Assembly: GCA_002342805.1 (NCBI GenBank)
Contig: DDQW01000068.1
Location: forward strand, 130,041-194,040
Reading direction: 5' to 3'
Source of the DNA: Clostridiales bacterium UBA2432
GTDB taxonomy: Bacteria > Bacillota > Clostridia > Lachnospirales > Vallitaleaceae
DNA length: 64,000 bases
The notes under the pieces were generated by a model, which saw nothing but the letters and a program-made list of their open reading frames with translations, ran no database searches and was not told the origin of the DNA. The position numbers were made by a program, and so were the translations under genes. Positions 20,483-29,188 of the stretch are shown piece after piece (the first letter of the stretch is position 1; every line of letters begins with the position of its first letter).

Positions 20483-20870
20483 AATGGGTAGATTATAAAA
20501 GCTATTCCACCAGTTTTCCAATTCTTTTTTATGGACAAACGGATAGGTGTTTGCAATATCGTATCATATAAATGCCCGATCAGGATATATATTTATTGGT
20601 GATATACTTTCAAATTTCTTGCTTTCATCAATAATAACATCACAATAAAAATAAGCTTTCGGATGACTTTTATGAAGGACCAATTGAAGGCCTTCACTAT
20701 AACCTTGAATAAGTGATAAAGGAGTTTTTAGTTTGTGAGATACATTATTGAGAAGTAGTTTTTTTGTTGGTCAATGCGTATGCGTTCGACAATCTCTTTT
20801 TCTAGTTCGCTATTTGCCTGATTTAAATGAGCTATGCTTTTTTCAAAGCATAGCTCATTTGAATATCTCG
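20472..20870 (-). pseudogene. Decayed, internally deleted copy of a histidine kinase gene
   Basis: This block is near-identical in pieces to the kinase at 37496-38992, covering codons about 236-475 of that gene. It keeps the coiled segment with ELEKEI and ERIRIDQQ (20750-20865), the region after the catalytic His, and parts of the ATPase domain. At least three internal stretches are missing, so about 400 bp represent some 700 bp of parent. One deletion lies between two CGATC repeats of the parent (about 37726 and 37846), which suggests slippage. One base is missing in an A-run near 20850, shifting frame, so no functional protein can be made. The relic starts inside the last codons of the sulfatase gene. 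Confidence 0.85.
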
Positions 20871-21208
20871 TCTCGAAAAGTCTGCTTTCACGGGAATTAT
20901 CGACAACACTCACGTAGATCATACTATGAAAAAAAACATGGATCCATTACACATTCGAGTGTCAATGAATTCAAAAACGTGTATATGTGCGGTAATCCAA
21001 CCGGGGCTTTTCATATCCGTAATAGCAAGCGTTCTACCCGCCTAATCGACTTCAAGTAATTCCCCAGGTTTACATATGATTCGTATGGTTGTTTTTTTAC
21101 ATACAAAGTTTCTATAGTACTACCAAAGACATATTGTGAAATTGCGTATAATATTGTATATATTAGATTAATAATAAAAACACCCACCTAATAGAAGAAT
21201 TGCCTCAT
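20871..21208. other. Intergenic region without an intact gene
   Basis: No credible coding sequence is seen. A 103-codon plus-strand frame spans the relic but matches nothing known. On the minus strand near 20967-21009 a short stretch reads SPGWITAHIHVFEF, reminiscent of the metal-binding PGxxDxHxH motif of amidohydrolases. It is flanked by stops and could be a relic or chance. The A/T-rich end (21110-21208) presumably carries promoter sequence for the importer at 21287. Confidence 0.35.
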
Positions 21209-21224
21209 TGTAATCGGTTACTAT
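21209..21224. promoter_or_regulatory. Probable LacI-family operator upstream of Rbs-type importer
   Basis: TGTAATCGGTTACTAT is a near-palindrome with a central CG. Its reverse complement closely matches the operators TAGTAAACGATTACTA at 50966 (before fucI) and AAAACGATTACTAT at 49904 (before the LacI gene at 49937). It lies 63 bp upstream of the importer ATPase start, a normal operator position. The same regulator is therefore inferred to control all three. Confidence 0.6.
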
Positions 21225-21286
21225 AAAAGTTAATATATAAGCATAACATTTATTAGTGATTAAATACTGATTAATGAGGTGATTAA

Positions 21287-22804
21287 ATGGAATATATATT
21301 AAAAATGGAAAATATAACAAAGTCGTTTCCGGGAGTCAAAGCTTTAGACTCAGTTACGATGAAAATCAGAGCTGGAAAAGTTCATGCATTAATTGGTGAG
21401 AATGGTGCAGGAAAATCCACTCTTATGAAAATACTAACAGGCATACACTCTCATGATAGCGGTACAATAACATATAAGGATCAGGTTATAGTTCCAATGA
21501 ATCCTAAAGAGATGTCTGTAAGAGGAATTAGTATTATTCACCAGGAGTTCAACCTTTTACCGGACCTAACTGTTGCAGAAAATATTTATGTAACAAGAGA
21601 ACCCAAGCTTTTTGGAAATATGGTTGTTGATGATAAAAAAATGGTTAAGAACGCCAAGAAATTATTGGGTAGCCTAGGTCTAAACTTAGATCCAACTGCA
21701 ATCGTTGAAACCTTAAGTGTAGCTGAAAAACAAATGGTTGAAATCGCAAAAGCCTTGGTAGTTGATTCTGATATATTGGTTTTAGATGAACCAACATCTG
21801 CATTGGCAGAAAATGAAGTTCAAAAACTATTCGAAATAATTAGAGATCTAAAAAGGAAAGGAGTTGCCATTATCTATATTTCCCACAGACTAGAAGAGTT
21901 TGACCATATAGTAGATGAAGTTACAGTATTGAGAGATGGAACTTTTGTTTCAACAAAAGAGTGGTCAAAAACGACAATAGCTGAGATGATATGCGATATG
22001 GTAGGGAGAAAACTTGATGAACAGTATCCTGAAAGAAAAAATGAAATTGGAGAGATTGTTTTTGAAGCAAAACATGTCAACAGGGGAAGTAAGGTTCAAG
22101 ATATTTCATTACATGTTAGAAAAGGTGAAGTTATTGGTATAGCAGGTTTAATGGGAGCAGGGCGAAGTGAATTTGCTAGGGCGGTTTTTGGGGCTGATAA
22201 GATGACTTCCGGAACAATTATTGTTGATGGAAAAAAGATTAATCCTAAATCACCAAATACTGCAATTAAAAATGGTATTGCATATTTAACAGAAGATAGA
22301 AAAACAGATGGGTTGTTCTTAGACCTGGAAGTTGATACAAATATTTTGGCAGGCAATCTACATCAGAATACAACCTTTGGATTAGTAGATGATAGAGAGC
22401 TAAACAAGAAAGTGAAAAATATCATAAAAAGTATGAATATTAAAACCCCATCAAATAAACAGTTGTGTAAGTTTCTTAGTGGTGGTAATCAACAGAAAGT
22501 TTTAATAGGAAGATGGATTATGAAAAATGCACATGTATATATTTTTGATGAACCGACAAGGGGAATTGATGTAGGTGCTAAATATGAAGTATATACTCTG
22601 ATGAATAAACTTGCAAGTGCAGGTGCAGGAATAATTATGATTTCATCAGAAATGCCTGAAATAATGGGTATGAGTGACAGGATATATGTCCTCAGTGAAG
22701 GTGTATTAATGGGTGAAATGAGCTCAATGAAAGCTTCCCAAGAGATGATCATGCATTTAGCTTCAGGATTTGAAAAAAAGAAAGGTGAGGTAATCAATGG
22801 ATAA
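21287..22804 (+). CDS. Sugar ABC importer ATPase, RbsA/MglA type
   Basis: A 505-residue double ATPase of the CUT2 family that powers monosaccharide uptake. The first domain has Walker A GENGAGKST near 39-47, a variant signature LSVAEKQ and Walker B ILVLDEPTSA. The second has the usual altered P-loop GLMGAGRSE, signature LSGGNQQK and Walker B FDEPTRGID. AATGAGGTGA lies before the ATG. It overlaps the permease gene by 8 bp. By operator similarity and locus content, L-fucose released by GH95 enzymes or free outside the cell is a plausible substrate. This is inference. Confidence 0.93.
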   Translation: MEYILKMENITKSFPGVKALDSVTMKIRAGKVHALIGENGAGKSTLMKILTGIHSHDSGTITYKDQVIVPMNPKEMSVRGISIIHQEFNLLPDLTVAENIYVTREPKLFGNMVVDDKKMVKNAKKLLGSLGLNLDPTAIVETLSVAEKQMVEIAKALVVDSDILVLDEPTSALAENEVQKLFEIIRDLKRKGVAIIYISHRLEEFDHIVDEVTVLRDGTFVSTKEWSKTTIAEMICDMVGRKLDEQYPERKNEIGEIVFEAKHVNRGSKVQDISLHVRKGEVIGIAGLMGAGRSEFARAVFGADKMTSGTIIVDGKKINPKSPNTAIKNGIAYLTEDRKTDGLFLDLEVDTNILAGNLHQNTTFGLVDDRELNKKVKNIIKSMNIKTPSNKQLCKFLSGGNQQKVLIGRWIMKNAHVYIFDEPTRGIDVGAKYEVYTLMNKLASAGAGIIMISSEMPEIMGMSDRIYVLSEGVLMGEMSSMKASQEMIMHLASGFEKKKGEVING

Positions 22805-23807
22805 TGGAGAATCGATAAATACGAAACCAATAACGATGAAAGACTTGATGGGTAAAGCCAACAAATTAAATAACGATACAAAACAAAAACTGACTGTTGC
22901 TCTAGCTTTGGTTATATTATGTATATTTTTTTCACTCTCTAGTGAATATTTCTTTAATATCGATAACTTTACAACTATTGCTATTCAAACTGCCATAACA
23001 GCTATAACAGCATATGGTATGACCTATGTTATCATATCTAAGGCTGTAGACTTGTCTATCGGGTCGACTTTGGCTTTGTCAACTGTAATTGTTGCCATGA
23101 TGTTAAATGCCGGTGCACCTCTTCCGGTGGCAATTGTTGTAACTATGTTATCAGGTTGTATGATTGGTGCAATCAATGGTGTTTTTGTTTCAAAAATGAA
23201 GTTACCTCCTTTTGTAGCAACCTTAGGTTCTCAAATGGCTATTCGCGGTTTTGTTATGGTGGTTACAGATGCTAGACCCGTTTACATAACAGGAAATAAA
23301 TCTTTTCAAATGATTTTTCAAGGCAAGCTATTCGGAATACCCTTACCGGTTGTATATTTAGTTGTATTTGGAATCATATCTTCCTTCATTTTAAGAAAAA
23401 TGGTTGTGGGACGTCAGATATTTGCAGTAGGTAGTAATGAAGAAGCGGCTAGGCTTTCGGGAATTAAGACAGACAATATCCGTATATTTGCATATCTTTT
23501 TAGTGGTTTAATGGCGGCAATTGCAGGAATCATTATGACGGCAAGAATCAACTCAGGACAACCGACAATAGGAGTTGCTTATGAAGCAAACGCAATTGCA
23601 GCAGCTGTTATTGGTGGAGCATCTATGGCAGGTGGACATGGTTCAATTAGTGGTACAATTCTAGGCGCTTTTATTATGAGCGTTTTGATGAGTGGTCTGA
23701 ATTTACTGAATGTTTCACAAAACTGGCAATTGTTTGCAACCGGACTGGTTATGATTTTTGCAGTATATCTTGATAAGATAAGAAGAGAAAGAGGTACAAA
23801 AAAATAA
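22797..23807 (+). CDS. Sugar ABC importer permease, RbsC type
   Basis: A 336-residue CUT2 permease with eight to ten hydrophobic segments after a hydrophilic N-terminus of about 30 residues. It has the family motifs VDLSIGSTLAL near 83 and GRQIFAVGSNEEAARLSGI near 205. AAGGTGAGG lies just upstream inside the ATPase gene, so translation is coupled. It forms the channel with the ATPase at 21287 and the binding protein at 23842. Confidence 0.93.
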   Translation: MDNGESINTKPITMKDLMGKANKLNNDTKQKLTVALALVILCIFFSLSSEYFFNIDNFTTIAIQTAITAITAYGMTYVIISKAVDLSIGSTLALSTVIVAMMLNAGAPLPVAIVVTMLSGCMIGAINGVFVSKMKLPPFVATLGSQMAIRGFVMVVTDARPVYITGNKSFQMIFQGKLFGIPLPVVYLVVFGIISSFILRKMVVGRQIFAVGSNEEAARLSGIKTDNIRIFAYLFSGLMAAIAGIIMTARINSGQPTIGVAYEANAIAAAVIGGASMAGGHGSISGTILGAFIMSVLMSGLNLLNVSQNWQLFATGLVMIFAVYLDKIRRERGTKK

Positions 23808-23841
23808 CAACATTTTATTAAAAATATTAAGGAGGAAAAGA

Positions 23842-24852
23842 ATGAAAAAATTATTGGGTGTATTATTGGTGTTAATGATGGTGATTTCTATGGTAGGATG
23901 TTCATCAAGTAATGAAGTGAATGATGGAGGTTCTAATACTGAAGAAAAAACAGGTAATACAAACTCATCAACTGATGATGAGCGTTATGTTGCAGTAATC
24001 ATGAAATCATTTGCCGGAGATTTTTGGAAAACAGTTGAGCTTGGAGCAATGCAGGCAGGTGAAGATTTAGGAATAAAAGTTTCAGTTGAAGGCTGCGATA
24101 CAGAGGCAAACATTGAACAACAGGTTAAAATGGTAGAAAATGCAGTTCTAAAAAAAGCAGATGCTATTGCTATTGCAGTTCTTGATAGTGAAGGATTAGT
24201 TCCGGCAGTAGACGCAGCATCGGCTAAAGATGTGAAGATGTTGACTTTTAATGGATTGTTGAACTCTGAAAGTATCCTAACACATGTAGCAACAGATAAC
24301 TGGGCAGCGGGAGAAATTGCTGGTGAAGCTTTGGCAAAAGCTTGCGGCGGAAAAGGTAAAGTTGCTATTATCGGTGCTGCAGAAGGTGTAAAGAATAATC
24401 GTGATAGAAGTGACGGAGCTGCATCAATTATAGAAAAATATCCTGATATGGAAGTTGTTTCAATTCAATATGCAGATAATGATTTAAATAAGACAATTTC
24501 TATAGCAAATGACATTATGTCAGCTAATCCTGACTTGGTTGGATTCTTCTCAAACAACGAAACTACAACAGTTGGAGTGGCTACCGCTTTAAAGGAAAAA
24601 GGTGTTGACGGCAAGATGGTTCACATTGGATTCGATGCTTCAGCTCAAACAATAGCTCAGGTTCAAGAAGGAGTAACCGGAGGCTTCGTTACACAAGATC
24701 CTTTTAATATGGGATATTTGGCTGTAGTAAAGGCAAATGATATATTGGATGGAAAAGAAGTTGAGGCATATTTTGATACAGGTGCTCAATATGTAACTAT
24801 GGAAAACATTGAAGATCCTTCAATTCATAAAATACTCTATCCATTTGAGTAG
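23842..24852 (+). CDS. Sugar-binding lipoprotein, RbsB type
   Basis: A 336-residue periplasmic-binding-protein-like lipoprotein (type 1 fold, PF13407-like). The signal peptide ends at lipobox MVGC with Cys20, a Ser/Asn/Thr linker runs to about 46, and the domain begins YVAVIMKSF. Segments typical of monosaccharide binders follow: KADAIAIAVLDSEG, VATDNWAAGEIAGE and GGFVTQDPF. AAGGAGG precedes the ATG. A long terminator at 24911 ends this operon before the two-component genes. Confidence 0.92.
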   Translation: MKKLLGVLLVLMMVISMVGCSSSNEVNDGGSNTEEKTGNTNSSTDDERYVAVIMKSFAGDFWKTVELGAMQAGEDLGIKVSVEGCDTEANIEQQVKMVENAVLKKADAIAIAVLDSEGLVPAVDAASAKDVKMLTFNGLLNSESILTHVATDNWAAGEIAGEALAKACGGKGKVAIIGAAEGVKNNRDRSDGAASIIEKYPDMEVVSIQYADNDLNKTISIANDIMSANPDLVGFFSNNETTTVGVATALKEKGVDGKMVHIGFDASAQTIAQVQEGVTGGFVTQDPFNMGYLAVVKANDILDGKEVEAYFDTGAQYVTMENIEDPSIHKILYPFE

Positions 24853-24910
24853 CTTTAGAAATATATTTTCAACAAAAAGTTATATTGATTTAACCGTTCT
24901 AATGTATTAA

Positions 24911-24950
24911 AATTAGGTGGGCCATACATGGCCGGCCTAATTCTATTTTT
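24911..24950 (+). terminator. Rho-independent terminator
   Basis: AATTAGG (24911-24917) pairs with CCTAATT (24936-24942), with an inner GGCC/GGCC pairing (24920-24923 with 24930-24933), followed by TTCTATTTTTATTT. It closes the Rbs-type importer operon. Confidence 0.85.
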
Positions 24951-25041
24951 ATTTCAAAGAGTTAATTTTTAGAACAAGAATTGTAAGCTAATAGCTGAAA
25001 CAAAACCGTTAGTAAAAATGTAAATAAGGAGATTCTAAATT

Positions 25042-26625
25042 ATGCTTAAAGCAATAATAGCAGATGATGAAGTAAGAATTATTCAACTGCTTCGCAGCCT
25101 AATTGACTGGGAAGAGTTAGGTATAGAAATTGTCGCTGAAGCGAATAATGGTATGGATGCATTGCTGTATGTTAAAAAAATCAAACCGGATATACTTATT
25201 ACAGACATTAGATTTCCTGGGATTGACGGGCTGGAATTGACAAAAAGAGTCTATGAAATAGACCCTACAATCAGCACAGTTATTATAAGCGGTTATAAAC
25301 AGTTTGAATATGCCCATACAGCCCTTAAATATGGTGTTGTGGAATATCTTTTGAAGCCCATAAACAAAGAAAATTTAGAAAATACACTTAGAAAAATATG
25401 TGTTAAAAAATTCAAAAATGCAGAGCATATTCAAGACGTTGAAAAATTAAAAAAACGTAGTGAATTAACTACAACACGTTTAAGAAATCAGTATATACAG
25501 GACTGCTTGGATCAGAATATGAGTTTAGATAGAATTGAAAATATCAACAAAGAGTATTGTTATTCTTTTATAGATGAACCGGTAATTTCCATTTACGTTT
25601 ACATTAACGTGGATGGAGAAAATTACATTGACTCATATATAATTGAAAAGACGAGAAATACAATTGCAGAAATATATGACTCCATTTTCCATGAATATCA
25701 CATGTTTGAAAATGGAACCGGTCTTATTCTTATTGCAAACTTTATGGCTAAGCAAAAAGAAGAAGTCAATCGAATTTCTGCGAAAACCATTGATAAGATA
25801 CGATTAAAATTAGAATTTTATGAAAATGTAAAAATAGCAATTTCAGTCAGCAGTATCGGACAAAGTCCTATAGATTTAAAAGAATTAATTCCTGAGGTAG
25901 TTCGAGGACTGACTGCTAAATGTATCATTGGTTCTAAAGAAGTTGTTTTCATCGAGAAATATAACTTGGATAAAACCGATGAATTCTTATCAGACACGGA
26001 TAAGATAAGAATTGTGGGACTTGTTGAAACTTTTGAATCCGAGGTTTTAAAGAATTGGATTTTAGAAAAGTATGATGATTCGGAAAAACTGCTGTTTGAG
26101 AGACCGTGGCTAGCCTTTGAAGGTGCATTGGAAATAGCAACTGTTTTTGTCTCCGTATCAATGGATGGAGATAATCAAAAAATGTTTTTAGATACATTAA
26201 CTAAAGAATTAATGCCTATTGATAATATTGTAGATTTAAAAAATCTTCTTGTCACACGACTTAGTGAGGCTCTTACTAGAAAATATGATGAAAAAAAATT
26301 ACGAAACAGTCAGCCGGTTCGGTTGGCAAAACAATATATGCAAAACCATTTATCAGAACAAATAACAATTGAAGATGTAGCAAACTATGTAGATCTTAGT
26401 TATACTTATTTTAGTGGATTATTTAAAAATGAAACGGGAACGACAGTCAGTCAATACTTGCTGAATATTCGAATAGAATATGCAAAGAAGCTAATCAAAG
26501 AAACACGGATGAATTTATCTGAGATTTCTGAGTCTGTCGGTTATAGTGATGCTAAACATTTTAGTAAAACCTTTAAAAAGAACGTGAAAATAAGTTTTAA
26601 AGAATATAAAAGATTATATTCCTAA
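25042..26625 (+). CDS. YesN-type response regulator, AraC output domain
   Basis: A 527-residue regulator. The receiver has an acidic pair at 8-9, Asp55 in LITDIRFPG and Lys in EYLLKPI. The AraC DNA-binding domain is at about 425-525 (ITIEDVANYVDLSYTYFSGLF, GYSDAKHFSKTFKK). AAGGAG lies before the ATG. Here the regulator precedes its kinase, the reverse of the 10.0, 25.0 vs 54.4 kb comparison partners at 10016 and 54407. It follows the Rbs-type importer after a terminator, and that importer is the obvious candidate target or input. Confidence 0.92.
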   Translation: MLKAIIADDEVRIIQLLRSLIDWEELGIEIVAEANNGMDALLYVKKIKPDILITDIRFPGIDGLELTKRVYEIDPTISTVIISGYKQFEYAHTALKYGVVEYLLKPINKENLENTLRKICVKKFKNAEHIQDVEKLKKRSELTTTRLRNQYIQDCLDQNMSLDRIENINKEYCYSFIDEPVISIYVYINVDGENYIDSYIIEKTRNTIAEIYDSIFHEYHMFENGTGLILIANFMAKQKEEVNRISAKTIDKIRLKLEFYENVKIAISVSSIGQSPIDLKELIPEVVRGLTAKCIIGSKEVVFIEKYNLDKTDEFLSDTDKIRIVGLVETFESEVLKNWILEKYDDSEKLLFERPWLAFEGALEIATVFVSVSMDGDNQKMFLDTLTKELMPIDNIVDLKNLLVTRLSEALTRKYDEKKLRNSQPVRLAKQYMQNHLSEQITIEDVANYVDLSYTYFSGLFKNETGTTVSQYLLNIRIEYAKKLIKETRMNLSEISESVGYSDAKHFSKTFKKNVKISFKEYKRLYS

Positions 26626-26658
26626 GAACAATCTTTCTAGAAACGAGGAGTAAATAAA

Positions 26659-27687
26659 ATGAAAGCAAGCAAGAAAAATAAAATTGAATATATTACTATG
26701 TTTGCTTCTTTGTGTTTTTTTCTTAGTATATTTTATGGATTGATTGTATTTCTGATGTTAAAATCAGATTTCAAACAAAATCATCAAATCATAGCGATAA
26801 TTTTTGTTACAATAGTCTTTATATATATGATATATATTATTAGCTATCACTTTTTTATATCTATACTTACTACGCGTAAAGCTTTCAGTGAACTCAAAAG
26901 AGAACTATCTCAAATCAATATCGAATATAAGGATGACATAAATGAAATTTCTGTTGACAAAGAGTTTAAACAACTCATTGATATCATAAGAAATTCCTCA
27001 AGTAGGGAATATATGGAATCTATACTTAGAAAACAAGCACAGTTGGATAATTTACAAAGTCAAATCAATCCCCACTTTCTTTATAATATTTTGGACTCCG
27101 TTCGTGGAGAAGTTCTCATACACGGTTTAAAGGAGACTGCAGAAATGATTGAGTCCCTTTCAAAGTTTTTTCGCTATGGAATTGGGTCTTCTGTGAGTTT
27201 AATTACTTTTGAAGAAGAATATGAGAATGCTGAAAATTATATGAAGATTCAGCAATACAGATTCGGGGATAGGATTAAGCTAATTAGTGACTTTGATATG
27301 GATGATAAGAATATCATGAATTTTAAACTACCAAAAATGACATTGCAGCCACTGGTTGAAAATGCCATAAATCATGGAATCGAAGGACAAATGACAGCAG
27401 GAAAAATTGTTATACGTGTTATTTATACAAATAAAAGAATGTTAATTACCGTTGAAGATAATGGAGTCGGTATGGATATAAAAACATTAGAGAGTATAAA
27501 TAATAAGCTAAAAAACTCAGAAAATGTTGTCTATGGTTTAAAATCAAAGGGTAATGGTGTTGCTTTATTAAATGTTTCTGAAAGGATAAAGCTACTTTTT
27601 GGTAATGAGTTTGGGATACATATAAACAGCACGTTGGGAATGGGAACAGAAGTTCATGTATCCATGCCACATGAAGTAGGTGAATAA
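26659..27687 (+). CDS. Short sensor-poor YesM-type histidine kinase
   Basis: A 342-residue kinase, far shorter than the roughly 590-residue kinases elsewhere in this window. Two membrane helices (about 12-34 and 44-70) are separated by only about nine residues, so essentially no extracellular sensor domain exists. Then come a short linker, H-box QINPHFLYNILD with His139, N-box LVENAINHG and G-box DNGVGMD. All catalytic motifs look intact. GAGGAG lies before the ATG. It ends 2 bp before a degenerate ABC protein. Signal input must come through the membrane, another protein or the cytoplasm; the adjacent Rbs-type transporter and the ABC-like protein are candidates. Confidence 0.9.
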   Translation: MKASKKNKIEYITMFASLCFFLSIFYGLIVFLMLKSDFKQNHQIIAIIFVTIVFIYMIYIISYHFFISILTTRKAFSELKRELSQINIEYKDDINEISVDKEFKQLIDIIRNSSSREYMESILRKQAQLDNLQSQINPHFLYNILDSVRGEVLIHGLKETAEMIESLSKFFRYGIGSSVSLITFEEEYENAENYMKIQQYRFGDRIKLISDFDMDDKNIMNFKLPKMTLQPLVENAINHGIEGQMTAGKIVIRVIYTNKRMLITVEDNGVGMDIKTLESINNKLKNSENVVYGLKSKGNGVALLNVSERIKLLFGNEFGIHINSTLGMGTEVHVSMPHEVGE

Positions 27688-27689
27688 AT

Positions 27690-29165
27690 GTGAAAACAGA
27701 ACTGTTGAGCTTTGATAATATATCAGTTGCTCATTCGAATACAGGTAAACTCTGTTATGTGAATATTAACATATTTGAAGGAGAAGTAATTGGTATTATT
27801 GGTTTGAAAGGGGGAGGGGTCTGGAAAGTAATGGAATTACTAGAAGGAGAAATAAAAGCAAGTTCTGGTATTATCAGATATAAAGGACAAGTCTATTCAC
27901 CAAACAATGTATATGAGGCAAGAAGAAAGGGTATTTATAATGTGAGTTCACAATGTAAGCTGATTAAAAACATGACGATTAGTGAAAACTTTTTTTTGAT
28001 TAGTGAAAAAAGCAGAATGTTTTATATGATACATAGCAAAAGTATAAAAATAGAAACAAATAATATTTTGGATAAATTTGGGGTTAAATTAGAAGGAGAT
28101 ATAAGAGTTAAAGACTTAACAGTGACTCAATGCTTTTTTCTTGAAATTATTAGAGCTTATATATTAAATGCTAAAGTGATCATCCTTCACGATGTTTTAA
28201 GAGAGTATAATTCAGAAGATATGGGAATGTTTAATCATATTTTGGAATTTTTAAAGAGTGAAGGCGTGTCAATTATATTTCTTGATCATTATTATAAAAA
28301 GATTATGGAACATCTAGAACGTATATATGTTTTAACAGAAGGTAACGTATCAAGGATTTTATATAAAGGTGAGTATGGAGAAAAAGATCTATACGGCTTT
28401 GTAATGGGAAATAAGTATTGGGAACAGACAACAGGAATTAATCTCGGTAATAATAAACAAGGAAATGCTTTGTTTGAAGTTGAAAACTTAACAACTAAGG
28501 TTATAAAGAACATATCCTTTAGTTTGAAACAAGGTGGAATCATAGGTTTGTTTGACTATGATTATTATTCAGGAAATCAACTTTCAAGAGCATTAATTGG
28601 AGAAATATTACCGGAGTTTGGAAATATATACATTGAAGGAAAAAAGGTGGAAAAATCCAATTACAATAAGATTCTTTATAAAGGGGTTAACATAATTTCG
28701 CATTCGTTAGATAATACACTATTTAATGATCTAACAGTAAAAGAAAATGTAACAATGACAATTCTTGATAAAAGCCATTGGTCAAAAAAAGTGGTTAATG
28801 ACAAAGTTATCAATTATGCGTTTAAAGAGCTGAAAGAGTATCTAGGGGATATCAATGGGGATGTTATTGTCAATAATCTTTCTTCAGAAAAAAAAACAAA
28901 AGTACAACTTGCAAAATGCAGGTTGTCAGGAGCTAAAATTTTAGTGGTGGAACATCCGCTCTTAAATGCCGACCTTATTCAGGGACAACTTATTTGCGAT
29001 TTCATACAGGAGATGATTCAAAAAGGCTGTGGGGCGGTTATTATATCTTCAAGTCTAGAATATTTAAAGAACTTATGTGATGAGATTCAGATTATTAAAG
29101 AAGGCAAAAATACTGCCTATTTATCAGAAAAAGAAATATTGATGATGCGAACGAATAATTATTAA
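27690..29165 (+). CDS. Degenerate RbsA/MglA-like ABC protein lacking both Walker A motifs
   Basis: A 491-residue protein with the two-domain layout of CUT2 sugar ATPases but with the nucleotide-binding motifs lost. At the first P-loop (38-46) the canonical Gly-rich loop is followed by Val-Trp-Lys instead of Lys-Ser/Thr. The signature is LTVTQ and Walker B is VIILHDVLRE without the catalytic Glu. In the second half the P-loop site reads GLFDYDYYSG, the signature LSSEKKTK, and Walker B ILVVEHP. The frame is open over the full length, so it is kept by selection rather than freshly broken. The GTG start sits 2 bp after the kinase stop with AGGTGA upstream, implying coupled expression. A regulatory rather than transport role is inferred. 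Confidence 0.85.
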   Translation: MKTELLSFDNISVAHSNTGKLCYVNINIFEGEVIGIIGLKGGGVWKVMELLEGEIKASSGIIRYKGQVYSPNNVYEARRKGIYNVSSQCKLIKNMTISENFFLISEKSRMFYMIHSKSIKIETNNILDKFGVKLEGDIRVKDLTVTQCFFLEIIRAYILNAKVIILHDVLREYNSEDMGMFNHILEFLKSEGVSIIFLDHYYKKIMEHLERIYVLTEGNVSRILYKGEYGEKDLYGFVMGNKYWEQTTGINLGNNKQGNALFEVENLTTKVIKNISFSLKQGGIIGLFDYDYYSGNQLSRALIGEILPEFGNIYIEGKKVEKSNYNKILYKGVNIISHSLDNTLFNDLTVKENVTMTILDKSHWSKKVVNDKVINYAFKELKEYLGDINGDVIVNNLSSEKKTKVQLAKCRLSGAKILVVEHPLLNADLIQGQLICDFIQEMIQKGCGAVIISSSLEYLKNLCDEIQIIKEGKNTAYLSEKEILMMRTNNY

Positions 29166-29188
29166 TCCTTTGTAAGTAGAGTAATGGA

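Noticed and set aside
20728..20922. 64-codon minus-strand frame with ELEKEI and RIRIDQQ
   Set aside because: It is part of the decayed kinase copy and runs in two frames; not a small gene.
27690..29165. Treating the degenerate ABC protein as a freshly broken pseudogene
   Set aside because: The frame is open for 491 codons, translationally coupled to the kinase, and the changed motifs are spread over both halves without stops or frameshifts.
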